A stretch of DNA of 64,000 nt, from NCBI GenBank assembly GCA_016125265.1, contig WGMC01000014.1, positions 62,001-126,000 of the forward strand, written 5' to 3'. This DNA is from Planctomycetaceae bacterium. Its GTDB lineage: Bacteria; Planctomycetota; UBA1135; GCA-002686595. The position numbers and the translations under genes were made by a program. Shown here piece after piece: positions 1 to 9,334 of this stretch; position 1 is the stretch's first letter; each line of letters starts with the position of its first letter. The notes beneath the pieces were generated by a model. It made no database searches. It was not told the DNA's origin and was given only the letters and a program-made list of their open reading frames with translations.

Positions 1-2
1 TC

Positions 3-74
3 AACTTGAATGGGTGGATGGGGGTGGGGCTGTTCCTCGGCCTTGCGTTGGACCTCGCCCTGGCGCAGGCTTGA
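3..74 (+). CDS. 3' end of an upstream gene (partial, hypothetical)
   Basis: An open frame enters from the left edge and ends at a TGA at 72-74, five bases before the holA start codon. The 23 visible residues are strongly hydrophobic (MGVGLFLGLALDLALAQA at the end), which would fit a C-terminal membrane segment. Its only support is the open frame and the tight spacing to holA, so it may be chance. Nothing can be said about function. Confidence 0.25.
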   Translation, partial: NLNGWMGVGLFLGLALDLALAQA

Positions 75-78
75 GCCC

Positions 79-1242
79 ATGGCCGCGCGCGCTCCCAAGG
101 AACTGTCCCCCCCGGCCCAGGTGCGCCAACTGGAGGCCGCACTCGCCGCCGGGCCCCTCGCGAAGGCGTACTTGGTGCGCGGCGAGGAGACCTACTTCCG
201 CCAGCGCGCGGTCGACGCGATCGTGGCGCGCGCGCGGGCGCTCGGAGCCGAGGTGCTGGTGCACGACGGCGCCGATCCGGACTTCGATGCCCAGGGGCTG
301 ATGGGGGACCTCGGCACGGCGCCGATGTTCGCTGCGGAGCAACTGATCGTCGCGCGCGGTGTGGAGGGCTCGCTGACGAAACGCGGCAAGGAGGACGCGC
401 CGCTCGCACGCGCGATCCTCGGGTTCTTGTCGCGCGGCGCGCCCCAGCGTTCGCTCCTGATCAGCGCGGACAGCCTGCGCGCGGACCACGCCGTCGCGAA
501 GGCCGTGGCCGCGGCGGGTGGGCCCGTGTTGACGCTGCGCAGGCTCTACGATTCGCCGCCGCCGTGGAATCCCGATCCGCGCCAGACCGAGCTCGTGCAG
601 TGGTGTTTGGAGCGCGCCAAGGAGCTGGGCCTGCGCATCGACGCTGGGCAGGCGCTGTATGTGGCCGCGGCGACGGGCAACGATCTGGGCGCACTCGACA
701 CGCAGCTCGAGCGCCTGCGTCAGTCCGGCGGCGGCGATCCGCGCAAGGCGGTCGCGTGGCAGGCATCGGGTTCGCCGTTTGCGGCCGCGGATGCGCTGTG
801 CCGCGGCGATTTGCCGCGCGCGCTCGCCAGCCTCGAAGCCCTGTTCCAGGGCGGCATGGTCGGCCGCGACGGTGCGAAGGTGGTGGACGAGGGCGCCTTG
901 ACGGCGATCCTGATCGGCTCGCTGCTGCGCGGCGTGCGCCAGGGACTGGCGGCTTCGGAGGCGAAGGCACGAGGACGCGCTCCCGACGAAGTGCTGGAGG
1001 GCGGCGGCCCCATGCGCGAGCGCGCGAAAGCCGAACTCGAACAGCGCCTCGCCAAACGCCCATTGCCGGAGACCTGGCGCAACTTCCTGGCCGCGGTGCT
1101 CGATCTCGACCGCCGCGGCAAAAGCGGTTCGCGGCTCGACGTCAACGACTTCGCCCAGTTGGCCGTGGCGTGGCGTGTGGACGCTCCACCGCAGGCCTCA
1201 GGCCGCGCACCCGCGCGTGTGGCGGGGAGGCCCCAGCGATGA
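79..1242 (+). CDS. holA: DNA polymerase III subunit delta
   Basis: This 387-residue protein is the delta (wrench) subunit of the clamp loader, which opens the beta sliding clamp ring during DNA replication. The N-terminal part carries the family pattern of a degenerate AAA+ fold: a strand followed by GEETYFRQRAVDAI near residue 36, then a hydrophobic core with LLISADSLRADHAVAKAV. The C-terminal half, with AADALCRGDLPRALASLEAL and a long basic helix ending RLDVNDFAQLAVAW, fits the oligomerisation collar. Length is near the family norm of about 340. I chose the ATG at 79 because upstream residues are low-complexity and the family begins shortly before the KAYLVRGEE strand. The stop overlaps the mutL start (ATGA), which suggests coupled translation of replication and mismatch-repair proteins. 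Confidence 0.85.
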   Translation: MAARAPKELSPPAQVRQLEAALAAGPLAKAYLVRGEETYFRQRAVDAIVARARALGAEVLVHDGADPDFDAQGLMGDLGTAPMFAAEQLIVARGVEGSLTKRGKEDAPLARAILGFLSRGAPQRSLLISADSLRADHAVAKAVAAAGGPVLTLRRLYDSPPPWNPDPRQTELVQWCLERAKELGLRIDAGQALYVAAATGNDLGALDTQLERLRQSGGGDPRKAVAWQASGSPFAAADALCRGDLPRALASLEALFQGGMVGRDGAKVVDEGALTAILIGSLLRGVRQGLAASEAKARGRAPDEVLEGGGPMRERAKAELEQRLAKRPLPETWRNFLAAVLDLDRRGKSGSRLDVNDFAQLAVAWRVDAPPQASGRAPARVAGRPQR

Positions 1243-3071
1243 GCCAGCCCCGCCCCGCGCCGCTCGTTGGCCTCCGCATCGCCGAACTGCCCGAGGTGGT
1301 GCGCAACCAGATCGCCGCCGGCGAGGTGGTCGAGCGCCCCGCGTCGGTGGTGAAGGAGCTCGTCGAGAATGCCGTCGACGCGGGTGCCACGTCCGTGCGT
1401 GTGGATCTCGAGGAGGGTGGCATCCAACTGGTGCGCGTGGTCGACAACGGAACGGGCATGGCGCGTGAGGACGTCGCGCTTGCGTTCCATCCCCACGCCA
1501 CCAGCAAACTCTCCACCCTGGAGGACCTCGATCACATCGCGTCGCTCGGGTTCCGCGGCGAGGCGCTGGCGAGCATCGGCGCGGTTTCGCGCGCGCGCAT
1601 CCTCACGCGCACGAAGGACTCGGATATCGGTTGGAGCCTCGTCAACGAGGGCGGCAATCTGGGCCCCGTGCTCGAGTCCGGCGCGCCCCTCGGCACGAGC
1701 ATCGAAGTGCGCGACCTCTTCTACAACACGCCCGCGCGGCGCCGCTTCCTGAAGCGCAAGGAGGCCGAACTCGCGCGCTGTTTGGACGTGTTGCAGCGCA
1801 TGGCCCTCGCGCACGTCGGGGTGGGGTTCGTGGCGACACACGACGGGCGTCGCTTGCTCGATGTCGAAGCGTCGATGGACCTGGCGGCGCGTGTGCGCAG
1901 GCTCTTCGGGGCGGAGCTGGCGGACGCGCTCGAACCCGTAGCCATGGAGCAGGGCAGCTTGAAACTGGTCGGCCTGGTGGCGCCGCCGCGTTTCGCGCGC
2001 CGCGACGCGCTGCGCCAGATGTGGTTCCTGAACGGACGGCCGCTGAAGGATCGCCTGCTCACGCGGGTGTTGAAGGAAGGGTACCGCGGCTTCCTCGTCG
2101 AAGGCCGCCAACCGGCGGCGTTCCTCGCCCTTTCGCTCGATCCCGACCAGGTGGACGTCAACGTGCACCCGACGAAGAGCGAAGTGCGTTTCCGCGACGA
2201 GCGGCGGCTCTTTGGCCTCTTGGTCACCGCGTTGCGCGCCGCCGTGGCGCGCACGGACATCGCGACACCGGGCGATCGTATGCTCGAAAGTGCGGAGCGC
2301 CGCGGCGGTTGGGTGCCGCGCCCGAGCGCCGGCACCGCGTGGTTGCCCGATCCGGGTGCGGAAACGCGTGTGCGCGAGCCCTCGGCTGCGGGGGTCGACC
2401 GCTACCTCGACGCGGCACCCGAACCGCCGCCCGGGTACGCACTCCCTGCTGCTTCGCCACTCGAACAAGCGGAGCGCCATTGGAAGCAGGGCCAGGGCTT
2501 CGAGGGCCCGTTTCTGCAAGTCGCGCGCACCTACATCGTGCGCGCGTTGCCCGACGGATTCGAAGTGGTCGATCAACACGCGCTGCACGAGCGTTTGACC
2601 TACGAGGGCCTGCGCGCGGAACTCCAAAAGGGCCAAGTGGCGGTGCAGCGCCGCCTCGTGCCCGAGATCGTCGAACTCGCGCGGGACGAAGTGGCCCTCG
2701 TCGAACAGAACCTCGCGGGCCTCGCCCGATTGGGCATCGAACTCTCGATCTTCGGCACCGCCGAAGTCGCCGTGCAGGGCCTGCCCGCGCGCCTGCGCAA
2801 CCCGGACGCCGCCGGCATCGTGCGCGACGCGGTCGGAGTGCTGAAGGAGCGCGGCCGCCTGCCCGAGGCGGACGAGGTGCTGGAAGAACTGCTGCACCGC
2901 ACCGCCTGCCGCTCGTCCGTAATGGCTGGCGACAGCCTCGACCAATCCGCCATGCGCGCCCTGCTCGAACGCGCCAGCGAGCTCGAAAGCGACCAAACCT
3001 GTCCCCACGCGCGCCCCACTCGCGTGCGTTTCACCCTCGCGGACCTCGAGAAGGCGTTCCACCGCCGCTGA
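1239..3071 (+). CDS. mutL: DNA mismatch repair protein MutL
   Basis: MutL (610 aa) couples MutS mismatch recognition to downstream strand removal. The GHKL ATPase domain is complete: NQIAAGEVVERPASVVKELV with the catalytic E40 and Mg-binding N44, DNGTGM, and FRGEALASIGAVS, followed by DLFYNTPARRRFL. The C-terminal dimerisation domain (about 420-610) carries the endonuclease signature DQHALHERLTYE starting at D445, plus ACRSSV and CPHARPT metal-site motifs. It therefore belongs to the nicking class of MutL found in bacteria without MutH. A proline-rich linker (about 345-415) joins the domains. The start codon overlaps the holA stop by 4 bp. Confidence 0.97.
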   Translation: MSQPRPAPLVGLRIAELPEVVRNQIAAGEVVERPASVVKELVENAVDAGATSVRVDLEEGGIQLVRVVDNGTGMAREDVALAFHPHATSKLSTLEDLDHIASLGFRGEALASIGAVSRARILTRTKDSDIGWSLVNEGGNLGPVLESGAPLGTSIEVRDLFYNTPARRRFLKRKEAELARCLDVLQRMALAHVGVGFVATHDGRRLLDVEASMDLAARVRRLFGAELADALEPVAMEQGSLKLVGLVAPPRFARRDALRQMWFLNGRPLKDRLLTRVLKEGYRGFLVEGRQPAAFLALSLDPDQVDVNVHPTKSEVRFRDERRLFGLLVTALRAAVARTDIATPGDRMLESAERRGGWVPRPSAGTAWLPDPGAETRVREPSAAGVDRYLDAAPEPPPGYALPAASPLEQAERHWKQGQGFEGPFLQVARTYIVRALPDGFEVVDQHALHERLTYEGLRAELQKGQVAVQRRLVPEIVELARDEVALVEQNLAGLARLGIELSIFGTAEVAVQGLPARLRNPDAAGIVRDAVGVLKERGRLPEADEVLEELLHRTACRSSVMAGDSLDQSAMRALLERASELESDQTCPHARPTRVRFTLADLEKAFHRR

Positions 3072-3173
3072 CGCAGTTCATTGCCGTTGCGGGAAGCGGG
3101 CGAGCGGGGTAGCCTCGCGCTTTCACCGGGTGGGACATCTACCGCGGTGGTGACACCTCGGGAGAAGCGCTGC

Positions 3174-5027
3174 ATGAGACGGGTTCTCGGAATCTCATTC
3201 GTGGTTGCCCTCCTCGTGGTCGGCGCGGTGGTTTGGTGGGGGATGTCAGGTCCGGCGTGGCGCGGCGAGGCAACGGCGCCGCCGACGGTGCGCGCGGTGG
3301 CCGACGATCCCGCGGTCGAGGAACTGGACCTTCCCAGCGTCGTGCGCTCCGAAGCGATACCACGGCCGGTCGAGGGCCCGCCCCGCGTCTCCTGCGTCGT
3401 TGTGGCAGCGGATGGAAGCCTTGTGCCGATCGGAGAGGGGCATGTGGTCGCGCGCGCCGTCGACGGCCTCTTCCGTCTGCCCATCGAGGGGGGTGTGGTG
3501 TGGTTGCGGGACGAGTCCCACAACGCGACCGTGGTCGAGATGCGGGAAGGGGACCGCGCGCTGGAACTATTTGGGCCGGAGGTTCTTGTGCCGGGAGCGG
3601 TGATTCGGGGGGTCTACCCGCGGGAGCAAACCCTCCACGTGCGGGACGCGCTGACGGGAGCGCACCTCGGCGACGTCGCTGTTTGGGAACTGGATGCGAT
3701 CCCCGGCGAGGCCTTCCGTTCGCCGCCGGCCACGGGTTCGCTGGCGGAGTCGGCGACGTCGCCGCTGAAACTCCCCGTGGGGACGAACTGGCAACCGCTC
3801 CACATCGCATCGCCGGGCTACGGCTCGGTGACACATGTGGTCGACCGGACGGCGCCCGCCCTGCACGTATGGTTGGGCCCCGTGGGCGCGGTGCGGGTCA
3901 CGGTGACCAAGGAGTTCTTGCACCCGCTTTGGCGCGCAGCACGAGGTACGGTCCAACTCATCCTGAGCTCGTTGCACACACCGGGAAAGAACCAACGCAT
4001 CTTCGGGCCGGGCGAGTACACGATCGACCACGTGCCACCCGGGGACTACCAGATCGGCGTCTTGGTGTTCCAGGAGACGGGAGAGCACGTCTACTCGGAA
4101 AAGCGACCGCTGTCGGTGGTCGCTGGAAGTACCACCGAAGTCGTCTTGGATGGCACCGCCACCAAAGTGGTCCAGAACCTCAAGGTCGTGCTGGTTCTTC
4201 CTCCATCGGGTGTGGCGGGGGTCAGCGGTGTGGAGCTCTTGCACGCGGACGCTCCCGGTGGAACGTACCGCCCTTGGGGTCTTCTTGGCGCCACCGATTT
4301 CGGTGTGGGCGAAGGTGGCACACTCGAAGCACGCACCGGATCCACACGAAGTGGCGCCATCCTGGCCAGGGATTCGCGCACGGGTGTGTGGGCCGAGGCC
4401 GAAGTGATCGATCCGGAGGCGTCCACGACCCTGGTCCTCGACCTGACCTCGACGGTGGCGCACGCCATCGTCCTCGGTGAGGGGTGCTCCGACGAACCCG
4501 CGCACCTCTCGTGGAAGTACGCGTCCGACCTGCACGGAAGTGTGCAGACCCAGGTCGTGCAGGCCAACGCTCGGGAGGTCCAGCTGCACGTACTGCCGCA
4601 CCCGTTGCTGGTCAGCGTTCGACGCGGGTCCTGCGTGGCGCGCGATGTCTACGTCGACCCGTCGAACTCGGCGACTCCGACCTCCGTAGTGTTGACGATG
4701 CAACCCAAGCTGACCTGGCGCACGCTGCAGCCGTGGAGCGCCCACGGCCCAATCGTGTGCAGCAACTCGCTCTGGTACGGGCTCGACTTCTTCGACCTGG
4801 TGTTCGGACAGGAAGCGAGTGGGCAACGGCGGTACACGCAGGTGCTCGGGACGGTCGACGGCGAGTGGCGGGGGGCCGCGGAGGGAGCCTTCCAGATGCA
4901 GTTGGCGCCGGGCCGCTACCGGGTCGCCCTGCGCGGCGCCAACGTCGGAGAGATGGTGGTGCGCGGCGACGAGTCCGCAGCGATCGTCGAGTTCACGGAC
5001 CTCGCCGCCCTCGTGGGTTTCCTGTAG
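3174..5027 (+). CDS. Membrane-anchored exported protein, carboxypeptidase-regulatory-like repeats (hypothetical)
   Basis: The 617-residue protein begins with one hydrophobic segment (RVLGISFVVALLVVGAVVWW), a signal anchor, followed by a long extracytoplasmic region. The rest is rich in short beta strands with patterns such as LHVRDALTGAHLGDVAVWEL and IDHVPPGDYQIGVLVFQETG, which resemble carboxypeptidase regulatory-like or CNA-B Ig folds. The pattern AEGAFQMQLAPGRYRVAL near the end is a further such unit. No catalytic motif is visible. The ATG at 3174 is preceded by GGAG at a spacing of 9 and by no credible upstream coding. The gene follows mutL after about 100 bp and precedes a secreted propeller protein. 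Function is unknown; a surface or periplasmic structural role is an inference. Confidence 0.75.
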   Translation: MRRVLGISFVVALLVVGAVVWWGMSGPAWRGEATAPPTVRAVADDPAVEELDLPSVVRSEAIPRPVEGPPRVSCVVVAADGSLVPIGEGHVVARAVDGLFRLPIEGGVVWLRDESHNATVVEMREGDRALELFGPEVLVPGAVIRGVYPREQTLHVRDALTGAHLGDVAVWELDAIPGEAFRSPPATGSLAESATSPLKLPVGTNWQPLHIASPGYGSVTHVVDRTAPALHVWLGPVGAVRVTVTKEFLHPLWRAARGTVQLILSSLHTPGKNQRIFGPGEYTIDHVPPGDYQIGVLVFQETGEHVYSEKRPLSVVAGSTTEVVLDGTATKVVQNLKVVLVLPPSGVAGVSGVELLHADAPGGTYRPWGLLGATDFGVGEGGTLEARTGSTRSGAILARDSRTGVWAEAEVIDPEASTTLVLDLTSTVAHAIVLGEGCSDEPAHLSWKYASDLHGSVQTQVVQANAREVQLHVLPHPLLVSVRRGSCVARDVYVDPSNSATPTSVVLTMQPKLTWRTLQPWSAHGPIVCSNSLWYGLDFFDLVFGQEASGQRRYTQVLGTVDGEWRGAAEGAFQMQLAPGRYRVALRGANVGEMVVRGDESAAIVEFTDLAALVGFL

Positions 5028-5139
5028 CAGGACTACCGAGACTGGCCGAACTCTTCCGGTGTCGCGAGTCCACGCGTCACGCCTAGGCCCGACGGGCGTA
5101 GGGAGCGCCGCGTTGGTTCCTACCCGGACGGTCCTCCAC

Positions 5140-6786
5140 ATGTTGCGACAGAAGCTTGTCCTTGCGGTTCCCTTTGCATTTGCCCTGCTTTCCTCGATTT
5201 CGGGGGCCCAGTCCGGTTCCGGACCCGCGACGTTTCCCGGCACGGACGAAGGATTCGTGCTGTTGACCGGGCTCGACGGCGCCGCGCTGGACGGTGTCGA
5301 CGTGAAGTCTGCGGTCGCGGGCCAGGTTCTCGGTCTCGCACTGTCGACGGACAACAACTCACTCGCCGGAGCCGTCGCGCTGCTCGGGTTCGCGGCCGTC
5401 CCGCAGGGGACCGTGCCCTTGCCCTCCGTGCCCGGATTGGTGCTCGATCTCTCCCAGCCCTTTGGGACGTTGGTCGTGGGGATGCTGGACACCCAGACGC
5501 CGATCCAGTTGCAGATCCCGTTGCCCCTCGGTCTCGCTGGAAGCAGTTTGCTGCTGCAGGGTGTCGCCATCCCCGCGCCGGGTCCGGTGTCGGTTGCCAA
5601 TGGCCTCTTCGCGGGAACGGACGGCCGACGCCTCGATGTATCGCTCGACGCGGGGCCCGTCGTGATCCACGAGGACCTCCGGTTCACCGCCCTCGACGGT
5701 GCGCCGGGCGACAACTTCGGCTTCGATGTCTGGATCGCTGGCAACCTCGTGGCCGTGGGAGCGCCGTTCGACGACAACATCAACCCTGATTCTGGTTCTG
5801 CCTACACCTTCGACGCGACTACGGGAGCCCAGATCCGCAAATTCACTGGGCCCGTGGGTGCGTCGCTGGGGGACAACTTCGGCAACTCGGTCGTCCTGCG
5901 CGGCGATCGCCTGCTGGTCGGTGCGCCACGCGACGACGCCGGGATCGCCCAGCAGCTCTCGGGCAAGATCTACCAGTTCCAAGCCCTGACCGGTCAGAGC
6001 TTCCCGACGCTTCTGCCGGTCGCCACTGGCTCTGGCGGGACCATCGCCCACGCGCTCGGAGAGACCACCGACCTGTCGGAAGCGTTCCTGGTGGCGGGCA
6101 GTCGCGGCGATTCGGCCTTCGCTCTGGGAGGCGGCTCCGTGCACGTCTTCAGCGCGACCAACGGCGCCTTCCTGCGCAAGCTCTTCCCGAACGACCCGGG
6201 CTTTGCCGTCAACTTCGGAACGAGTGTCGCCGTCTCGGCCACGCTGGTCGCCGTCGGTGCTCCGTTCGACAGCATCACCGGCGTCGAGTCCGGTTCGGGG
6301 TACCTCTTCGACGGCGCAACCGGACAGCAACTCCACAAGTTCGCACCGACCGATTCGGGTCCCAACGACCTTGTCGGTCTGTACGTCGAGGTCGAAGGAA
6401 CCACCGTATTGTTGGGTGCCCCGTTCCAAGGGATGGGCGCCGTCTACGTGTACGACGGCATCACCGGCAACCTCGTGACGCGGCTCGAGTCGCCCGACCC
6501 CGTCGCGGACGGCCGCTTTGGCGACGGCCTCGCCATGACCTCCGACTACGTGCTGATCGGCGAGTCCCTGGGGCAGAACTCGGTTGGGGTCAGCGCGGGC
6601 GTGATCCACGTCTACGATCGCCACTCCCTGACACCCCTCTATCGCCTGGAAACCAGCGACGGTGTGGTCGGGGATGCGCTCGGCGAGAGCATCGAGATCC
6701 ATGGCAAGCGGGTCCTTGCGGGGGCCCGTGGGGCCGACTTGCTGGGGGACCTTTCCGGCGCGGCCTACTTGTTCACGCTGCCGTAG
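5140..6786 (+). CDS. Secreted FG-GAP beta-propeller protein
   Basis: The 548-residue protein has a cleavable signal peptide (LVLAVPFAFALLSSISGAQS, cut near residue 23). An unassigned N-terminal beta domain runs to about residue 186. From there to the end are seven repeats of about 50 residues built as DNFG-x-hydrophobic-LVAVGAP-SGSAYTFDATTGAQ, for example DNFGFDVWIAGNLVAVGAP and FGTSVAVSATLVAVGAP. This is the FG-GAP repeat of integrin-alpha-type propellers, and seven copies fit one closed seven-bladed propeller. The third blade is the most degenerate. Some FG-GAP proteins bind calcium through DxDxDG loops, which I do not see clearly here. Such proteins are abundant among secreted proteins of Planctomycetota. 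A binding or structural role is inferred. Confidence 0.85.
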   Translation: MLRQKLVLAVPFAFALLSSISGAQSGSGPATFPGTDEGFVLLTGLDGAALDGVDVKSAVAGQVLGLALSTDNNSLAGAVALLGFAAVPQGTVPLPSVPGLVLDLSQPFGTLVVGMLDTQTPIQLQIPLPLGLAGSSLLLQGVAIPAPGPVSVANGLFAGTDGRRLDVSLDAGPVVIHEDLRFTALDGAPGDNFGFDVWIAGNLVAVGAPFDDNINPDSGSAYTFDATTGAQIRKFTGPVGASLGDNFGNSVVLRGDRLLVGAPRDDAGIAQQLSGKIYQFQALTGQSFPTLLPVATGSGGTIAHALGETTDLSEAFLVAGSRGDSAFALGGGSVHVFSATNGAFLRKLFPNDPGFAVNFGTSVAVSATLVAVGAPFDSITGVESGSGYLFDGATGQQLHKFAPTDSGPNDLVGLYVEVEGTTVLLGAPFQGMGAVYVYDGITGNLVTRLESPDPVADGRFGDGLAMTSDYVLIGESLGQNSVGVSAGVIHVYDRHSLTPLYRLETSDGVVGDALGESIEIHGKRVLAGARGADLLGDLSGAAYLFTLP

Positions 6787-6830
6787 TCGACCTGCGGGCC
6801 TTCCGGGTCCGCGGCTAGAATCCGGGCGCA

Positions 6831-7292
6831 GTGATCGAGCTCGAGTTCCAGCCCCGCGGGTTCTTCCGCACGAGGATCGAAGTCAACGTGGGCGGAGTTC
6901 CGCTCACGAACATCGAGCGCAGCGCTTTTGGTGGGAATGGGCACTTCGAGTTGGATGGTGTGCGGTACGAGGTGCAACGCGGGTTCTTTCGGCGCGACGC
7001 GCACCTGCTGCGCGAGGGGCAGATACGCGCGCGTGCCGGGCATCGCTCGATTTTGTCGCGGTCCCTCGAGGTCGACTGCGGCGAGCGGACCTACGAACTC
7101 GTCCGCGCCTTCCTGAGCGGGACCGTGGAACTCCGCCTCGCAGGGCGGGTCGTGGGGCGGTCCCGGCGCACCGGGTGGTTCCGCGCGACGCGCTCCCTCG
7201 AATGTCCGGAAGAGGTCGAACCGGCGGTCGCCGTATTCCTCGGCTGGCTGCTGATTTCCCTCGAGGAGAAGCGCACCGCGGCCCCGAGTTGA
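6831..7292 (+). CDS. Small hypothetical protein, possibly tubby/LURP-one-like fold
   Basis: This 153-residue protein starts at a GTG 44 bp after the propeller gene. The middle has the pattern ELDGVRYEVQRGFFRRDAHLL followed by IRARA and a second strand set (LEVDCGERTYELVRAFL). That alternation of short strands with GVRYEV and GFFRRDAHLL recalls scramblase/LURP-one/tubby-type small domains, but the match is by eye only. A hydrophobic stretch near the C-terminus (AVAVFLGWLLISLE) could be a membrane helix or the central helix of the tubby fold. No signal peptide is present. I cannot assign a function. Confidence 0.6.
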   Translation: MIELEFQPRGFFRTRIEVNVGGVPLTNIERSAFGGNGHFELDGVRYEVQRGFFRRDAHLLREGQIRARAGHRSILSRSLEVDCGERTYELVRAFLSGTVELRLAGRVVGRSRRTGWFRATRSLECPEEVEPAVAVFLGWLLISLEEKRTAAPS

Positions 7293-7306
7293 CGGGCCGC
7301 GCGGCA

Positions 7307-8284
7307 TCAACGTTCGGCGGAGTCGCCGGCGGGGATCGCGCTCCCGTGGAAGGCACCCGGCTCCACGCGGTAGCGTTCCAGCGCCGCTTCCACGCTCATC
7401 CCGGCGGGCAACAAGTCCAGTTCGGCCAAGAGGGCCGCGCTGTGACCGGGCAGGAGCACGCGCCTGTCGGGCGGCAAGTGGATCTCTGCCACCTCGCCGT
7501 AGTGATGGGCCAGGTTCGAGGCGCAGGAGTTCCACACCGTGTGGTACCACTCAGGGTGCGTGGCGAGGCGTTCGGCGCGCTTGGCCATGTGCACGAGTGC
7601 CGCCCGCAGATTGGCGATTTGGGCGTTGAGCGGCAGCACCCAGGTCGGGTCCTGGTCCACGTCGACGCGCAGGGCGAGCGCGTCGCGTTCGTCGGCGAAG
7701 ACGTAGTGCAGTTCGTACTGCTGGAAGAGGCCGGAGAGGGGGTGGTAACTCTCACCGACTTCCTTGCGAATCTCCACGGAGGCCATCAGGTTCGGCCCCG
7801 ACGCGAAGCGAAACCGCAGCATCACGTGGCCGATGCCCGGATCCTCGCCAAAACGCGTCAGCACGAAGTCCGCGCCCACCAACTGCGCGAGGTCGTAGGT
7901 GTGGTCGTACCAAGCCGCGGTCGCCTGGGTGGGGGAGTGGTGCTCGAAGTTCCGCACGTTGTCGATGCGCAGGAGCGAACCTTCGATCGACGTCCGCGGG
8001 ACACGGGCGCTGTAGTCCGACCAGTTGCGCTCGCGCTGCGGTGGGTGCAGCGCGAACACGAGCAGCACCACAACTAGCACGGCGGCCTGCAGCAATGCCG
8101 CACGCCGCGCGGGCAGCGTGAAGGCCGCGCTCGCGAGCGAGAGCGCGACGAGCGCCCCAACGGCAATCCGCGTCGCCGGGAACGCGCCGCCCTCCCCACC
8201 CAGGAGGGCCGCGGTGGCCCCTGCAACGACACACACGGGCAGGGCGAGCGCAACGACGAGCCCCCGTGCCCCGCGCGGGCTCAC
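7307..8284 (-). CDS. DUF4105 (Lnb N-terminal periplasmic domain-like) membrane protein
   Basis: The 325-residue protein begins with three hydrophobic helices (GLVVALALPVCVVAG, ARIAVG-type ALVALSLASAAF and LLQAAVLVVVLLVFAL). A soluble domain follows with the DUF4105 pattern: RIDNVRNFEH near its start, YDLAQLVGADFVLTRFGE, GIGHVMLRFRF, SVEIRKEVGESY, and TVWNSCASNLAHH with the conserved Asn-x-Cys. This family is related to the N-terminal domain of Lnb-type lacto-N-biosidases and has a papain-like/periplasmic fold. Its physiological role is not established. The GTG start at 8284 overlaps the stop of the upstream exported gene (GTGA), so the two products are probably made together. The preserved cysteine suggests a cysteine-dependent enzyme, which is an inference. 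Confidence 0.8.
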   Translation of the reverse strand: MSPRGARGLVVALALPVCVVAGATAALLGGEGGAFPATRIAVGALVALSLASAAFTLPARRAALLQAAVLVVVLLVFALHPPQRERNWSDYSARVPRTSIEGSLLRIDNVRNFEHHSPTQATAAWYDHTYDLAQLVGADFVLTRFGEDPGIGHVMLRFRFASGPNLMASVEIRKEVGESYHPLSGLFQQYELHYVFADERDALALRVDVDQDPTWVLPLNAQIANLRAALVHMAKRAERLATHPEWYHTVWNSCASNLAHHYGEVAEIHLPPDRRVLLPGHSAALLAELDLLPAGMSVEAALERYRVEPGAFHGSAIPAGDSAER

Positions 8285-9276
8285 GGCTCGAAGCGTTCGG
8301 GCGGGAGGTCGACGTTCAACGCGCCGCGCCGCAGGAAAACTTCCGCCGAGGCTTGCTCGGAGAGACCCGGGGCGCGGTTGTCCGTGGCGCGCCGCTCGAA
8401 GACGAACATCCGGTGGGGCACACGCAGGCCGCTCAGGGGTTTGGAGTCTTCGAGCAGGTAGATGGTCTGCAGCACGGGCCCTTGCACGGGCTCGGCCGCG
8501 GGATCTGTCGCGGGCGGCGGAAGCGGCGGCGGTTCGAGCGGTTTCACTTCGACGACGCGCGGCACGAGTGTCTCGGCCTCCAGTCCGATGTGCACACGAT
8601 CCAAGGTCGGAGCGTTGGGGCGCCCCGGCTGCTGCCGCGCGCCCAGTTCGAAGTCGGGGCTCAGGAGTTCGAGCCACACCAGATCGCGCGGGTTCGCGGA
8701 TCCGGGGAGCCTGGGCAAGTTCGTGGGACTGCGCTTCGAGAGCGAAAGGCGCGCGATCCGCAGCCGCGACGGGTCCGAGAGGCGCGTGAACGCGCTGGCC
8801 AGCTTCAACGCCTCCTCGACCTGCGTGCGGTCGGTCGCGTACTCCCGGCCCGCGAGCCACTGCACCTCGTCGTCCTCTTTCAGCCAGAAGCCCTTCTGCG
8901 ACCGGCCCACTTCGGACTGTCCCACGGGCGAAAAGCGCACGAGGGCGCCCGCGGCCCGGTACAGCACCCGCGCGTCGAGGTCGTTCGACTGGTTCGCGCG
9001 GCGCAGGCGCAACCCGAACTCCACGTCGAAGGTGCGGACCGGGCCCTCGATGGCGTCGGGCAGCCGCTGGTTGGCGCGGAAACGCTGCCAGAGCTCGCGC
9101 GCCTCCGGGGACGTGTCCGGAGGGAGTTCACCCGGCACGAGCGGCCCGGGGGCAGCCGCTGGGTCCGCGGGCGGCGAGTCCTGGACCGCGACGGGCAGCA
9201 TGTGCGGGAGGGCGGCGAGCGGGGCCCGGGGCGCCCACGTGGCGACCAGGCAGAGGGCAATGGCGAAGGAGCTCAT
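8281..9276 (-). CDS. Exported LolA-like protein (hypothetical)
   Basis: The 331-residue protein has a signal peptide (SSFAIALCLVATWAPRAPLAAL) and a mature part with alternating strands such as RTFDVEFGLRLRRA, GALVRFSP and RSQKGFWLKEDDEVQWL. This pattern resembles the half-open barrel of LolA/LolB-type carriers, where a strand, a turn and a lipid-contacting W/F recur. The proline-rich stretch EPPPLPPPATDPAAEP lies near residue 255. It is the first gene of a two-gene unit with the DUF4105 protein, whose start codon overlaps this stop. It diverges from miaA across about 60 bp that should hold both promoters. Extracytoplasmic location is well supported; the carrier role is only suggested. Confidence 0.6.
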   Translation of the reverse strand: MSSFAIALCLVATWAPRAPLAALPHMLPVAVQDSPPADPAAAPGPLVPGELPPDTSPEARELWQRFRANQRLPDAIEGPVRTFDVEFGLRLRRANQSNDLDARVLYRAAGALVRFSPVGQSEVGRSQKGFWLKEDDEVQWLAGREYATDRTQVEEALKLASAFTRLSDPSRLRIARLSLSKRSPTNLPRLPGSANPRDLVWLELLSPDFELGARQQPGRPNAPTLDRVHIGLEAETLVPRVVEVKPLEPPPLPPPATDPAAEPVQGPVLQTIYLLEDSKPLSGLRVPHRMFVFERRATDNRAPGLSEQASAEVFLRRGALNVDLPPERFEP

Positions 9277-9334
9277 GGATGGGGGAGCATACGCCCCGGC
9301 CTTCGCCCTATGCTCCCCGACTTCGAGGTCGCCG

